Shown: positions 1 through 7,970 of the stretch, piece by piece
Layout of the letters: each line of letters opens with the position of its first letter
Numbering within the stretch: position 1 is the stretch's first letter
Origin: Variovorax paradoxus
Lineage (GTDB): Bacteria > Pseudomonadota > Gammaproteobacteria > Burkholderiales > Burkholderiaceae_C
Length of the DNA: 64,000 nt
NCBI RefSeq assembly: GCF_018614875.1
Contig: NZ_JAGGNW010000009.1
Coordinates: 62,001 to 126,000 of the forward strand
Reading direction: 5' to 3'
Made by a program: the position numbers and the translations under genes
Notes under the pieces: generated by a model
What the model was told of the DNA's origin: nothing
The model's database searches: none
Seen by the model: only the letters and a program-made list of their open reading frames with translations

Positions 1-166
1 CAGGCACATCGGCTTCTTCGGCGACTACCTGCACGGTGGCCTGTCGCTGATCCACGCCTACTCCAACGCCCCGCGCAAGGTGGTGGAGCACCTCTTCAAT
101 GACGACTGGTTGCGCATGAACCGCGCGCAGCTGATCGGCGTCTTCCGCTTCCCGGGGATCGCATGA
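1..166 (+). CDS. Phage tail assembly protein, NlpC/P60 peptidase (3' end only)
   Basis: Only the last 54 codons are in the window, read in the frame that starts at base 2 and stops at TGA 164-166. The visible part contains GFFGDYLHGG followed by a conserved His (SLIHAYS), the pattern around the catalytic His of NlpC/P60 cysteine peptidases that sit just before the tail tip gene in lambda-like phages. The stop overlaps the next start (ATGA), which indicates translational coupling. The catalytic Cys lies upstream of the window, so the family call rests on the C-terminal part and on gene order. Confidence 0.65.
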   Translation, partial: RHIGFFGDYLHGGLSLIHAYSNAPRKVVEHLFNDDWLRMNRAQLIGVFRFPGIA

Positions 167-3100
167 GCACTCAGCAAATCCTCGGGGTGGTCGGCGGTGT
201 CGTCGGCGCATTCTTCGGCTATCCGCAACTTGGCTTCGTCGTTGGCTCACTGGTGGGCGGCTTGCTCACGCCAGGCGAGAAGACAGAGGGCCCGCGCGTC
301 GATGACCTGAAGGTCCAAGTTTCCACATATGGAGCGGGCATTCCGATCCTCTACGGCACGGAGCGCGTCGGCGGCAATGTGGTCTGGTCGACCAACAAGA
401 TTGAAGTTGAGACCACCACAGGCGGCAAGGGCGGCGAGCCAGAAAACACCAGCTACCGCTACTACGTCCACATGGGGATCGTCCTGTGCGAGACGCCGCG
501 CGATGGCTCGACGGTTTCCATCGTCCAGATCTTCCAAGACGGCAAGCTGATCTACGACGCCCGCAGCGGCATCCCGATCGGATCTGCATTGGCCAGCGCC
601 GAAAACCCGCACGCCTATTTCGTGCTCTATCAAGGCCATGCCGATCAGCTACCGGATCCTGGCGAGGAGGCTTGGATGGGTGGCCCCGGCTCTGTGCCGG
701 CCTACCGCGGTGTGGTGCGCATCCGCATGAACGCCGTGGAGTGCCCCGGCGGCCGTGTACCGCAGTTCTCGTTCGTGCTCTCCACAAGCGCGGAGGCGAC
801 ACCCAAATACATCCTGTTCGATGAAGAGATCTCGGTCGACTTCCGTGACTCTGGTGTTGGCCGCCCCGTGTTCTATGCCTCTGGTGAGAGCGATGTCATT
901 CGGATCGGCGCTTTCACGGCCAACTCGGTGGCACAAGTCAATTCCACATGGAAGTTTGGTATCGACGGAGTTGCCTACGGCGTGGAGCAACGTCGTGCTG
1001 AAGACATCTGGCCGGTGGATCTCGGCGGCCCGTTCGCGGTAGGCGTATTCAAAGGCTTCTCCATCCGGTGTTATCGCGCGGCGCCACTCTCTTCCGAGAC
1101 TGCGATCACCTGGTACGCGACAGAAACCGCCACGACCTCCACCGGGTCTCTGTCGGGGCTCTTCCCGTCTGATGAGTTTCTGTATGGAGCGATGGTCAGT
1201 CCCGATGGCAACCGGCTGATGGTTTTTACCTCTACGACCGATCCAGCCGGACAAATCACGAAGTGGTACGAACTGACCGACTTCTTGGGCATCGCCCGGC
1301 AGGGTTCGGCGATCCCTTCGCTGGCTCAGGGGCGGCTGGGGTACGGCTCTTCCATCGCCAATGCGGATTTCACCGGAATCTTGGCGGATGACGGTCTGTC
1401 AGCCTGGGTATCCGACGCCGCAAGCGCGCAAATGTGGGTCATTGAAGAAGATGTCTTCAAAGCCTCCGGACCCTCCGTCGTGTTTACCGTCCAGGAGTTT
1501 TTCTCGCACGCGATCACGATCATTTCCAACCGCGTCTATGTCGTCGGCGGCAACCGGTTGGCTTGCATCATGCCGCGCATCGAATACTCGACCGAGCCGG
1601 TAGCGGTTAAAGACATCATCGCGGATCAGTGCGACCGGGCAGGAGAAGCGCGTTTCGACTTGAGCGGAATCCCGGATACCGACACGCTGCACGGCTACAA
1701 GCTGCAGAACCCGGCCAGCGCTCGATCGAACATCGATCCTCAGTTGACGGCCTTCGCCATCTACATCGTCGACGAAGACGGGACGATCAAGTTCAAGAAG
1801 TACGAGGACATCACGTCAGAGGCTTCTATCGCCTACGACGAACTGGGTCAGGCAGAAGATGGCGCGGAGGCGGCCGGCGCGATGCCGCTCAATCGGGCAC
1901 AGGAAGTTGACCTGCCGCGCAGCGTCTCGGTCAGCTACATCGAGCCGGCCATCGACTATCAGACGGCCAGCGAGAAGGAAGTCCGGCAGATCACCGAGTC
2001 CAACGAGGACATGATCATCGAACTGCCGATGGCGACGAGCTCGAACCACGCCAAGCAAGTTGCCTCGATGATCCTGTTCGCGCGCTGGCGGGCGCAGAAC
2101 ACGCGCAGCTTCAAGACCTCGCGCAAGTACGCCTTCCTGTCGCCAGGTGATGGCGTGACCGTCGAGTATCCGCGCGGAAGCTTCCGGCTCTGGCGGATCA
2201 CTAGCATGACCGACACAGGGGCGCTGTGCGAGTTCAACGTGGAGCCTGGTGATGCCGAGCTCTACACGCAGACAGCCATCGGAGCGACGGGTTATGTGGG
2301 GCAGCAGGTTGCTCCGATGGCGCCCCCCACGAATCTGGCCATTGTTGATGGTCCGCTGCTGACCGATGCAGGAAACAGCGCCGGCCCATATGTGGCGCTC
2401 GACGGCTACACAGATGATTGGGGCGGCGGCGAACTGCTGATCGGCGATGACGACACGAATCTCGTTTCCCGGGGGTCGACGTCCGTGCCCGCTCCCATCG
2501 GGATGGCCGAAAGCACCCTGGGAGCCTGGTCGCGGAACATCGTCGACGAGACCAATCTCCTCACGGTGAATGTCGGAAACGACGAGCTCAACAGCACGAC
2601 GCGCGACCTGATGCTGTCCAGCACCGTGAATGCTTTTGCAATCGGCGCGAATGGTCGATGGGAGATTGCCCAGTTCCAAAGAGCGGATGCGCTTGGGTCG
2701 GGGCGCTACCTCCTTTCGGGATTGCGCCGAGGGTTGCGCGGCACCGAGGCCAACACAGGCACCCACCAGGTGGGAGACACGTTCATCCTGCTCGTGGCAG
2801 CCGGGTTGCTGAAGCCGAGCGCTGAGACTGGATCCATCGGACAGACACGCAGCTACCGGGCGGTCTCGAAGGGTCGAAGCCAGAACTCGGCGGCTTCTCA
2901 GACCTATGCCAACACGGGGGAAGCGTTGCGCCCTTTCAGCCCTGTTGACCTTCGCAAATCCCTGAGCGGATCGGACATCGTCATCACTTGGCACCGGCGC
3001 ACGCGCTTCAGCGAGAACGTCTTGGCCGGGATATTTCCGCTCGGGGAGGCAAGCGAGAGATACCTGCTGGAGCTCTGCATCAGCAGCTCTTTTGCCACGG

Positions 3101-3252
3101 TGATGAGGTCATTCGCCGTGAGCACGGAATCGGCAACGTACACCGCGGCGATGCAGGCTTTCGACGGCTACGCAGGCGGCCCTCTTTACGCGCGGGTCCG
3201 CCAGATCAGTGACAGCGTTGGCGCCGGCCATGAACTTCAAAGCACCCTATGA
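163..3252 (+). CDS. Phage tail tip / baseplate hub protein (J-like, Phage-tail_3)
   Basis: This 1029-residue protein is the probable tail tip (central fibre) protein that contacts the host and organises the tail end. The first 40 residues are Gly/Val-rich and hydrophobic. Residues about 45-75 carry the conserved YGAGIPILYGTERVGGNVVW segment seen at the start of many siphophage and gene-transfer-agent hub proteins. Residues about 490-700 match the putative phage tail protein domain (Phage-tail_3), and the C-terminal 100 residues look like an FnIII-type module. It starts in an ATGA overlap with the NlpC/P60 gene and ends in a 4-base overlap with the tail fibre gene, so the three form one late operon. 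Receptor specificity is inferred from position only. Confidence 0.8.
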   Translation: MSTQQILGVVGGVVGAFFGYPQLGFVVGSLVGGLLTPGEKTEGPRVDDLKVQVSTYGAGIPILYGTERVGGNVVWSTNKIEVETTTGGKGGEPENTSYRYYVHMGIVLCETPRDGSTVSIVQIFQDGKLIYDARSGIPIGSALASAENPHAYFVLYQGHADQLPDPGEEAWMGGPGSVPAYRGVVRIRMNAVECPGGRVPQFSFVLSTSAEATPKYILFDEEISVDFRDSGVGRPVFYASGESDVIRIGAFTANSVAQVNSTWKFGIDGVAYGVEQRRAEDIWPVDLGGPFAVGVFKGFSIRCYRAAPLSSETAITWYATETATTSTGSLSGLFPSDEFLYGAMVSPDGNRLMVFTSTTDPAGQITKWYELTDFLGIARQGSAIPSLAQGRLGYGSSIANADFTGILADDGLSAWVSDAASAQMWVIEEDVFKASGPSVVFTVQEFFSHAITIISNRVYVVGGNRLACIMPRIEYSTEPVAVKDIIADQCDRAGEARFDLSGIPDTDTLHGYKLQNPASARSNIDPQLTAFAIYIVDEDGTIKFKKYEDITSEASIAYDELGQAEDGAEAAGAMPLNRAQEVDLPRSVSVSYIEPAIDYQTASEKEVRQITESNEDMIIELPMATSSNHAKQVASMILFARWRAQNTRSFKTSRKYAFLSPGDGVTVEYPRGSFRLWRITSMTDTGALCEFNVEPGDAELYTQTAIGATGYVGQQVAPMAPPTNLAIVDGPLLTDAGNSAGPYVALDGYTDDWGGGELLIGDDDTNLVSRGSTSVPAPIGMAESTLGAWSRNIVDETNLLTVNVGNDELNSTTRDLMLSSTVNAFAIGANGRWEIAQFQRADALGSGRYLLSGLRRGLRGTEANTGTHQVGDTFILLVAAGLLKPSAETGSIGQTRSYRAVSKGRSQNSAASQTYANTGEALRPFSPVDLRKSLSGSDIVITWHRRTRFSENVLAGIFPLGEASERYLLELCISSSFATVMRSFAVSTESATYTAAMQAFDGYAGGPLYARVRQISDSVGAGHELQSTL

Positions 3253-5603
3253 CAGCCCTTCAAAACATCGTCGCCAACTCTGGCACCATCACCCAACTGA
3301 ACGAGAACTTCGACGCGGTGAGCGCAGCCGGCATCTATGGCCGGCGTGCTCCGGCTGTCGTCGGCTTGACGTGGGCTTACTACGGCGGCCGAGGCTTCGG
3401 CAACACCGTTGCTGACGGCACCCTTGCGCTGACCGCCAGCACCACGAACTACGTTGTTGCCAGTCGCTCCACGGGTGCCGTCTCGGTGGCCACCAGCACC
3501 ACGAACTGGAACGACACGACGAACTACTACCGGTTGCGTCTGATCACAACGGGCGCGGCAGCAATCACGTTGGAAACGGACTACCGGGAGTTCGCAGGGG
3601 GAGGGTCGGTCGGCGGATTCACGGGCGGCACGCTTTCATCCGCCCTGAACGAAGCGCCGCCGGCCACGCTGGCGTCCGCCTCGACGGTCAACATCGGAGC
3701 GGCTGCGGCGAACACGGTGAATGTCACCGGAACCACGACCATTGCCGCTTTCGACACGATTGCAGCCGGCGCAGTGCGGCGGGTGATCTTTGCGGGTGCT
3801 CTGACCCTCACCCACAATGCCACATCGCTGATTCTTCCGACGGCCGCGAATATCACGACGGCCGCCGGAGATGTCGCTGAATTTGTCTCCCTCGGGTCCA
3901 GCAACTGGAAGTGCATCGGGTTCACCAGAGCCAGTGGCGCGGCTCTCGTTGGCAGCGGCTCCTTCACGGGGGGAACCCTCACAAGCGCCTTGAACGAGGC
4001 GCCCCCTGTGACGATCGCCTCTGCCAGCACGATGAACATCGGTGCGGCTGCCGCAAACTCCATCAGCGTCACGGGCACGACGACAGTCACCGCTTTTGAC
4101 ACGTTCGCTGCAGGAGCGAAGCGGGAGCTTGTTTTTGCGGCAGCGCTGACGCTGACTCACAACGCCACGTCTCTGATCTTGCCGACTGGTGCAAACATCA
4201 CGACCGCTGCGGGCGACGTTGCAGACTTCGTCTCCCTGGGCTCGGGCAACTGGCGTTGCGTCAACTACGTGCGCGCCAACGGCCAGGCACTCGCCGCACC
4301 GGGAGGCGGGTTCACGGGGGGCACCCTGACCAGCGCACTCAACGAAGCGCCCCAGGTTACTCTGGCTTCAGCCTCCACGGTGAATATTGGCGCCGCAGCC
4401 GCGAACACAGTGACGGTCAGCGGAACAACCACCATCACTGCTTTCGACACGATAGCGACTGGCGCGATCCGACGAGTCAGATTTCTTGCGGTGCTCACCC
4501 TAACGCACAACGCAACGAACTTGATCTTGCCAGGTTCAGCGAACATCACAACGGCGGCTGGCGACGTGGCAACGATGGAATCACTGGGCGCAGGCAATTG
4601 GCGGTGCATCGACTACGCGAAATCGGACGGCACTGCGGTTGTGGGTGGAGGTGGCTTGACGGGGTTCACTTCCGCGCTCAATACAGCGAGCCCAAATGCC
4701 ACCGTGAACGTCAGTTCACTCACGGCATCTGGGGGCACCGCGAACCAAGATACAGCGATCATCGCCAAGGGGACGGGGGCGGTCTTGTCGCAGATCCCTG
4801 ACAACTCGACTGCCGGGGGCAATCGACGTGGTGCCAATGCAGTAGATTTTCAAATGGTCCGAGTGGCCAATACACAGGTTGCGAACGGAGTAAACGCGAC
4901 CATTGCGGGAGGGCAGAGCAACACGGCCAGCGGAACGGGCTCCTTTGCGGTGGGTCAAACCAATACGGCCAGCGGCACAGGCTCCATCGCGATCGGGAGC
5001 TCTAGCACGGCGACCTTGCAAAATTCCATTGCCATGGGATCGAGTTCAACGGCGAGCGCTGCGCATGCCATCGCAATGGGAGCTGGCAACACAGCTGACG
5101 GAAATTACTCCATGGCACGGGGAACCAACGGCACCACTCGCGGCGTGACCAGTGCTGACGTGTTTGGCGTCCACAACGGCGGCGCACTCGGCCGCTACCA
5201 GCGCAGCACCTATGTGGGCTTCGCACAGACAGCAGACGCCACACAAAAGGTATTGACGGCGGACGGGGCGGCCGCCGGTGCGGCGAATCAGGTTTTTCTT
5301 GCGGCAAGTACTGCTCACGCTATCAAGATTCTGGTGGTGGCCCGCAAGCAGGGCGCCTCAGCCGACTCCAAGATGTGGGAGATCACGCTTGGCGCCTACC
5401 GGGACACGACCGCGGCCAGCACGGCAGTCATTGGAACCGCGACTGTCACTGTGATTGGCGCTTCGGCTGGCGCATCGGGATGGCTGTGCGATGCGGTTGC
5501 CGACACCGCCAACGGTGCCATTTCGGTGCGCGGCACCGGCCAGGCAGCAACCAACATTCGTTGGCTGTTCTCCGCGCAGACGGTCGAAGTCGAGTACCCG
5601 TGA
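3249..5603 (+). CDS. Phage tail fibre protein with tandem repeats and YadA-like beta-roll
   Basis: This 784-residue protein is a probable trimeric tail fibre or appendage. Residues 1-120 form an N-terminal domain rich in Thr/Ala/Gly that likely attaches to the tail. Residues about 121-470 are three tandem copies of a 115-116-residue block that each begin with FTGGTL and contain ASTxNIGAAAAN, LTLTHNAT and ITTAAGDVA. Residues about 555-625 carry repeated AIAMGSSSTAS-type motifs, typical of the left-handed beta-roll of YadA/Hia heads. The last 130 residues form an unrelated C-terminal domain. It is followed directly by a terminator, so it ends the tail operon. No chaperone gene is visible. Confidence 0.8.
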   Translation: MTALQNIVANSGTITQLNENFDAVSAAGIYGRRAPAVVGLTWAYYGGRGFGNTVADGTLALTASTTNYVVASRSTGAVSVATSTTNWNDTTNYYRLRLITTGAAAITLETDYREFAGGGSVGGFTGGTLSSALNEAPPATLASASTVNIGAAAANTVNVTGTTTIAAFDTIAAGAVRRVIFAGALTLTHNATSLILPTAANITTAAGDVAEFVSLGSSNWKCIGFTRASGAALVGSGSFTGGTLTSALNEAPPVTIASASTMNIGAAAANSISVTGTTTVTAFDTFAAGAKRELVFAAALTLTHNATSLILPTGANITTAAGDVADFVSLGSGNWRCVNYVRANGQALAAPGGGFTGGTLTSALNEAPQVTLASASTVNIGAAAANTVTVSGTTTITAFDTIATGAIRRVRFLAVLTLTHNATNLILPGSANITTAAGDVATMESLGAGNWRCIDYAKSDGTAVVGGGGLTGFTSALNTASPNATVNVSSLTASGGTANQDTAIIAKGTGAVLSQIPDNSTAGGNRRGANAVDFQMVRVANTQVANGVNATIAGGQSNTASGTGSFAVGQTNTASGTGSIAIGSSSTATLQNSIAMGSSSTASAAHAIAMGAGNTADGNYSMARGTNGTTRGVTSADVFGVHNGGALGRYQRSTYVGFAQTADATQKVLTADGAAAGAANQVFLAASTAHAIKILVVARKQGASADSKMWEITLGAYRDTTAASTAVIGTATVTVIGASAGASGWLCDAVADTANGAISVRGTGQAATNIRWLFSAQTVEVEYP
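3618..4655 (+). repeat. Three in-frame 345-348 bp tandem repeats in tail fibre gene
   Basis: Copies begin at 3618, 3963 and 4311 with the codons for FTGGTL, giving periods of 345 and 348 bases. A degenerate fourth beginning (GLTGFTSALN) follows near 4650. The copies match closely in protein and differ more in DNA, so they are old enough to have drifted. Whole-repeat gain or loss would keep the frame. Confidence 0.9.
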
Positions 5604-5621
5604 TCCCCAAAAAATTCATTC

Positions 5622-5644
5622 AACCCGCTTCGGCGGGTTTTTTA
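5622..5644 (+). terminator. Rho-independent terminator after tail fibre gene
   Basis: An AACCCGC stem, a TTCG-type loop and GCGGGTT are followed directly by a run of T. It starts 19 bases after the tail fibre stop and separates tail from lysis genes. Confidence 0.88.
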
Positions 5645-5660
5645 TTGCATGAAAGGTTCC

Positions 5661-5972
5661 ATGACCAACATTGACTTCGACACCGTGCTGGTAAAGGCCG
5701 CAGGCGTCGCAGGAGCACTCGTCTCCATGCGCTTCCTGCAGGGCACCTGGCCGCAGCGGATCAGCACGGCCTTCTGCGGAGCTCTGCTGAGCTACTACGT
5801 CGCCCCCTACGTTTCGTCGCGCGTGGGAATTCCTGAGGGCTTTGGCGGCTTTCTCATGGGCTTGTTCGGCATGGCCATCGCCTCGCGTGTCTGGGAGTGG
5901 ATTCAAACCACGCCCCTGGGCCCGCTTTGGCAGATCGTCATCGACAAGTTCAAAAAAATGGCAGGGGTGTAA
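5661..5972 (+). CDS. Holin-like phage membrane protein
   Basis: This 103-residue protein opens the lysis cassette. It has hydrophobic segments at about residues 10-30, 35-55 and 62-85, and a short basic C-terminus (KFKKMAGV), as expected of a holin-type membrane protein or phage holin-associated protein. The ATG at 5661 is chosen over the one at 5649 because GAAAGG lies just upstream of it. It is 2 bases from the next gene. A holin role is inferred from position before the endolysin; I do not recognise a named family. Confidence 0.55.
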   Translation: MTNIDFDTVLVKAAGVAGALVSMRFLQGTWPQRISTAFCGALLSYYVAPYVSSRVGIPEGFGGFLMGLFGMAIASRVWEWIQTTPLGPLWQIVIDKFKKMAGV

Positions 5973-5974
5973 GC

Positions 5975-6271
5975 ATGGAAGGCATCTTCATCACGCTGCA
6001 CGCGGCCGCTTCGGTCGTGTGCTGGTTCATCACGGCCGCCGGCGCCACGGTAGCGGTGTTTTCGCGGCGGATCGAGGACACCGTCACGGAACGCATCGGC
6101 CTGGCTGCGATCGCCATTGGTGCCACCGGGACGGGCTGTCGAATCATCACCCAAGGGTGGATCAGCGAAGGCGGCCTGTTTCTCTCAATGGCGCTCGCTG
6201 GCTACGTGCTCGCGGTGTTCGTGAAGCACTGGCGGGGCGTGCGCGGCTCCAACGCCGACAAGGGAGCCTGA
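5975..6271 (+). CDS. Phage membrane protein, possible second holin/antiholin
   Basis: This 98-residue protein has three probable membrane segments (about residues 5-25, 42-60 and 67-88) and a charged C-terminus. The ATG at 5975 is preceded by AGGGGTG at good spacing, so it is preferred to the longer frame opening upstream. It lies between the holin-like gene and the endolysin with almost no gaps, which supports a lysis role such as holin or antiholin. No family is recognised with certainty. Confidence 0.55.
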   Translation: MEGIFITLHAAASVVCWFITAAGATVAVFSRRIEDTVTERIGLAAIAIGATGTGCRIITQGWISEGGLFLSMALAGYVLAVFVKHWRGVRGSNADKGA

Positions 6272-6272
6272 C

Positions 6273-6815
6273 GTGAACGACGATCTGCACCTCGGCCCTG
6301 ACGGTGCCGAGATCTGCCACTACTTCGAGCAGTGCCGCCTCCAGGCTTACCCGGACCCTGGCTCACCGCTCGCTCGAGCCATGCGCGCCCACCAGCCCAC
6401 GGCGGGGCTCAGTGGGGCGCCCTGGACGATTGGATGGGGTGACACCGGCCCGGACGTGGTCAAGGGCCTGACGATCACGCAGCAGGAGGCGGATGAACGT
6501 TTCGCACGCCGCATGGCAGAGGAGTTCGAGCCGGCGGTCAAGCGTGAGGTCCGTTTCAAGCTGACCCAGAAGCAGTTCGACGGGCTGGTTTCGATCTTCT
6601 ACAACGCCGGCGTGGGCAACATGAACCGGTCGACGTTGGTTCGTGTCCTGAACTTCGGCGACTACGCGGGCGCGGCGGCCGAGTTCCCGCGCTGGAACAA
6701 GTCGGACGGCAAGGTGATGAAAGGTCTGCAGCGCCGACGAGAGGCCGAGCGGCTCGTGTTCCTCGGCTACGACGCGGCGCCGGCCATCACGGCAGCACTG
6801 GCGAAGTTCCCATGA
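6273..6815 (+). CDS. Phage endolysin, lysozyme (glycoside hydrolase family 24)
   Basis: This 180-residue enzyme should cleave the peptidoglycan glycan strands between MurNAc and GlcNAc at lysis. The GH24 triad is visible: Glu19 in YFEQ, Asp28 in YPDPGS and Thr52 in WTIGWGDTG. Compared with T4 lysozyme, about 18 residues are inserted between the Asp and the Thr. FNAG-like FYNAGVGN and the C-terminal RRRxEAxLF-type RRREAERLVFLG are also present. There is no signal peptide, so it probably needs a holin. It starts at GTG 6273 with AGGGAG upstream and overlaps the spanin gene by 4 bases. Confidence 0.9.
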   Translation: MNDDLHLGPDGAEICHYFEQCRLQAYPDPGSPLARAMRAHQPTAGLSGAPWTIGWGDTGPDVVKGLTITQQEADERFARRMAEEFEPAVKREVRFKLTQKQFDGLVSIFYNAGVGNMNRSTLVRVLNFGDYAGAAAEFPRWNKSDGKVMKGLQRRREAERLVFLGYDAAPAITAALAKFP

Positions 6816-7312
6816 CCGCACTCCTGAATCCGCGCTTCTGGATCGGCCTCGGCCTGGTGATTGCGCTCACACTGGCCGGCGCCTTCATCTACCGTGCCGG
6901 CAAGGCTGTGAAAGGCGCTGAATTCGACGCCTACAAGCTGGCCCAGCAGGAGGCGCGCATCCTGGCCGACCGCGCCCGATCACTTCGCAACCAGGCCCGT
7001 CAGGCGGCCGTCGACAAGGAGGCCCGAGATGGCCAAGTACGCATTGCAGCCGTGGAAGCTGATCTTGCTGGGGCTCGTGCTGATGGTGAGCGCATGCGCC
7101 TCGCCTATCGTGACGCCGCCCAGCGAGCCAGAGACCTTGCCCGAGTTGCCGCCGCAGGGAAGGGTGAGCCTGATTCCGATCCCATCGGAGTGTTCGAAGG
7201 GCTGCTTAGCCGGGCTGACCGAAGAGCGGAAACAGTCTCGGGCTACGCTGACAAGCTCCGGGTTGCTGGCACCGTCTGCGAGCGATCCTGGGACGCCCTG
7301 AAGATCAAGTAA
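6812..7312 (+). CDS. Rz-like inner-membrane spanin (i-spanin)
   Basis: This 166-residue protein has an N-terminal membrane anchor (residues about 10-28), then a long Ala/Arg/Glu-rich coiled coil (about 35-125) and a C-terminal region with a single Cys. This is the layout of Rz/LysB proteins, which pair with an outer-membrane lipoprotein to fuse the two membranes in the last step of lysis. The start overlaps the endolysin stop (ATGA). The partner lipoprotein gene lies wholly inside this gene in the +1 frame. Confidence 0.8.
   Translation: MTALLNPRFWIGLGLVIALTLAGAFIYRAGKAVKGAEFDAYKLAQQEARILADRARSLRNQARQAAVDKEARDGQVRIAAVEADLAGARADGERMRLAYRDAAQRARDLARVAAAGKGEPDSDPIGVFEGLLSRADRRAETVSGYADKLRVAGTVCERSWDALKIK
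7029..7301 (+). CDS. Rz1-like outer-membrane spanin lipoprotein, nested in Rz
   Basis: This 90-residue protein is encoded in a different frame entirely within the Rz-like gene. It has a signal peptide with a lipobox (LMVSAC; lipidated Cys near residue 23) and then a Pro-rich stretch (PPSEPETLPELPPQ), the hallmarks of Rz1 o-spanins. A strong AAGGAGG site lies 8 bases before its ATG, which argues that it is translated. It ends 11 bases before the Rz stop. Confidence 0.82.
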   Translation: MAKYALQPWKLILLGLVLMVSACASPIVTPPSEPETLPELPPQGRVSLIPIPSECSKGCLAGLTEERKQSRATLTSSGLLAPSASDPGTP

Positions 7313-7332
7313 GCGTCGCGCCTCTCCACCCA

Positions 7333-7369
7333 TCCCCCGCTCTGGCTTCGGCCGGGGCGGGGGACTTTG
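7333..7369 (+). terminator. Probable terminator after the lysis genes
   Basis: TCCCCCGC at 7333-7340 pairs perfectly with GCGGGGGA at 7357-7364, with a smaller GGC-TTCG-GCC hairpin inside. A short T-rich stretch (CTTTGT) follows. It lies 20 bases after the Rz stop. Confidence 0.7.
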
Positions 7370-7445
7370 TCGGTTGTGGGTGGGCCGCTGCAGCACGGCG
7401 CCCCGGGGTCTTGCGCCCGTCACTGCCCTGGCGCACAGTGCCGAC

Positions 7446-7664
7446 ATGACCCCTCAAGACCTCCTGGCGCGCATGACCGCACCCGACGCATTCCTGCCAC
7501 CCATCGGCGACGCCCAGGCTGCGTTGGCCCTTCAGCTGGCCAATGTGGCGGACAGGCTGACGGAGGAGGAGATCGAGACGTTCGTGGGCCTGGGCACCTT
7601 CATCGGCCGGCGCATGGCGCGCTTGGTGCCGGTGCGGGGATCTGTGGGCGTGGGGAGCCAGTGA
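7446..7664 (+). CDS. Small hypothetical phage protein
   Basis: This frame encodes 72 residues with an amphipathic, acidic middle part (ADRLTEEEIETFVGLG). The ATG at 7446 is the first sensible start; the Shine-Dalgarno site is weak. It lies after the lysis terminator, where lambda-like prophages often carry small accessory genes. The reading frame stays open after its TGA for another 66 codons, see the next entry. I do not recognise the family. Confidence 0.45.
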   Translation: MTPQDLLARMTAPDAFLPPIGDAQAALALQLANVADRLTEEEIETFVGLGTFIGRRMARLVPVRGSVGVGSQ

Positions 7665-7700
7665 CCCCCCATCGTCCAGCTCTTCGAGGAGCACGCCGTC

Positions 7701-7865
7701 TTGCTCGACATGCAGCGGAGCAGGGCGAGCCTGAATGACGCCATCGCCAACCTGGCCGCCTGGATGGAGCTGGCCCGCGAACACCTCACGGAAGACGACT
7801 GGGCCGTGCTGGGAGAGATTGGAGGGGTGCTGTACCGGGAGGGGGCGAGCAGGCGGCGGCTATGA
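7701..7865 (+). CDS. Small hypothetical protein in the same frame after a stop
   Basis: A protein-like reading continues in frame after the TGA at 7662-7664 and ends at TGA 7863-7865. The possible starts are TTG 7701, with GAGGAG about 10 bases upstream, or ATG 7710. The product (about 51-54 residues) is a charged alpha-helical polypeptide containing LARE-HLTEDDW. Either two adjacent genes share a frame or one gene has a nonsense mutation; the sequence alone does not decide. Confidence 0.35.
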   Translation: MLDMQRSRASLNDAIANLAAWMELAREHLTEDDWAVLGEIGGVLYREGASRRRL

Positions 7866-7970
7866 AACCCGCCTCGAGGGCGACTCTGAATTTTCTTGAT
7901 GCTGCTTAGGCGACAGGGAGCGCAAGGCGCGCTGTTCCTTTCGTCTTATGGTGCCATGGGTTCAGGCTCG

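Noticed and set aside
3618..4655. Possible CRISPR or satellite array
   Set aside because: The periodic unit is 345-348 bases and codes in frame for fibre modules; there are no short repeats with unique spacers. No CRISPR array was seen anywhere in the window.
7866..7970. Possible prophage attachment site between phage genes and histidine kinase gene
   Set aside because: No repeat of this stretch and no tRNA-like sequence is visible in the window, so a boundary cannot be placed.
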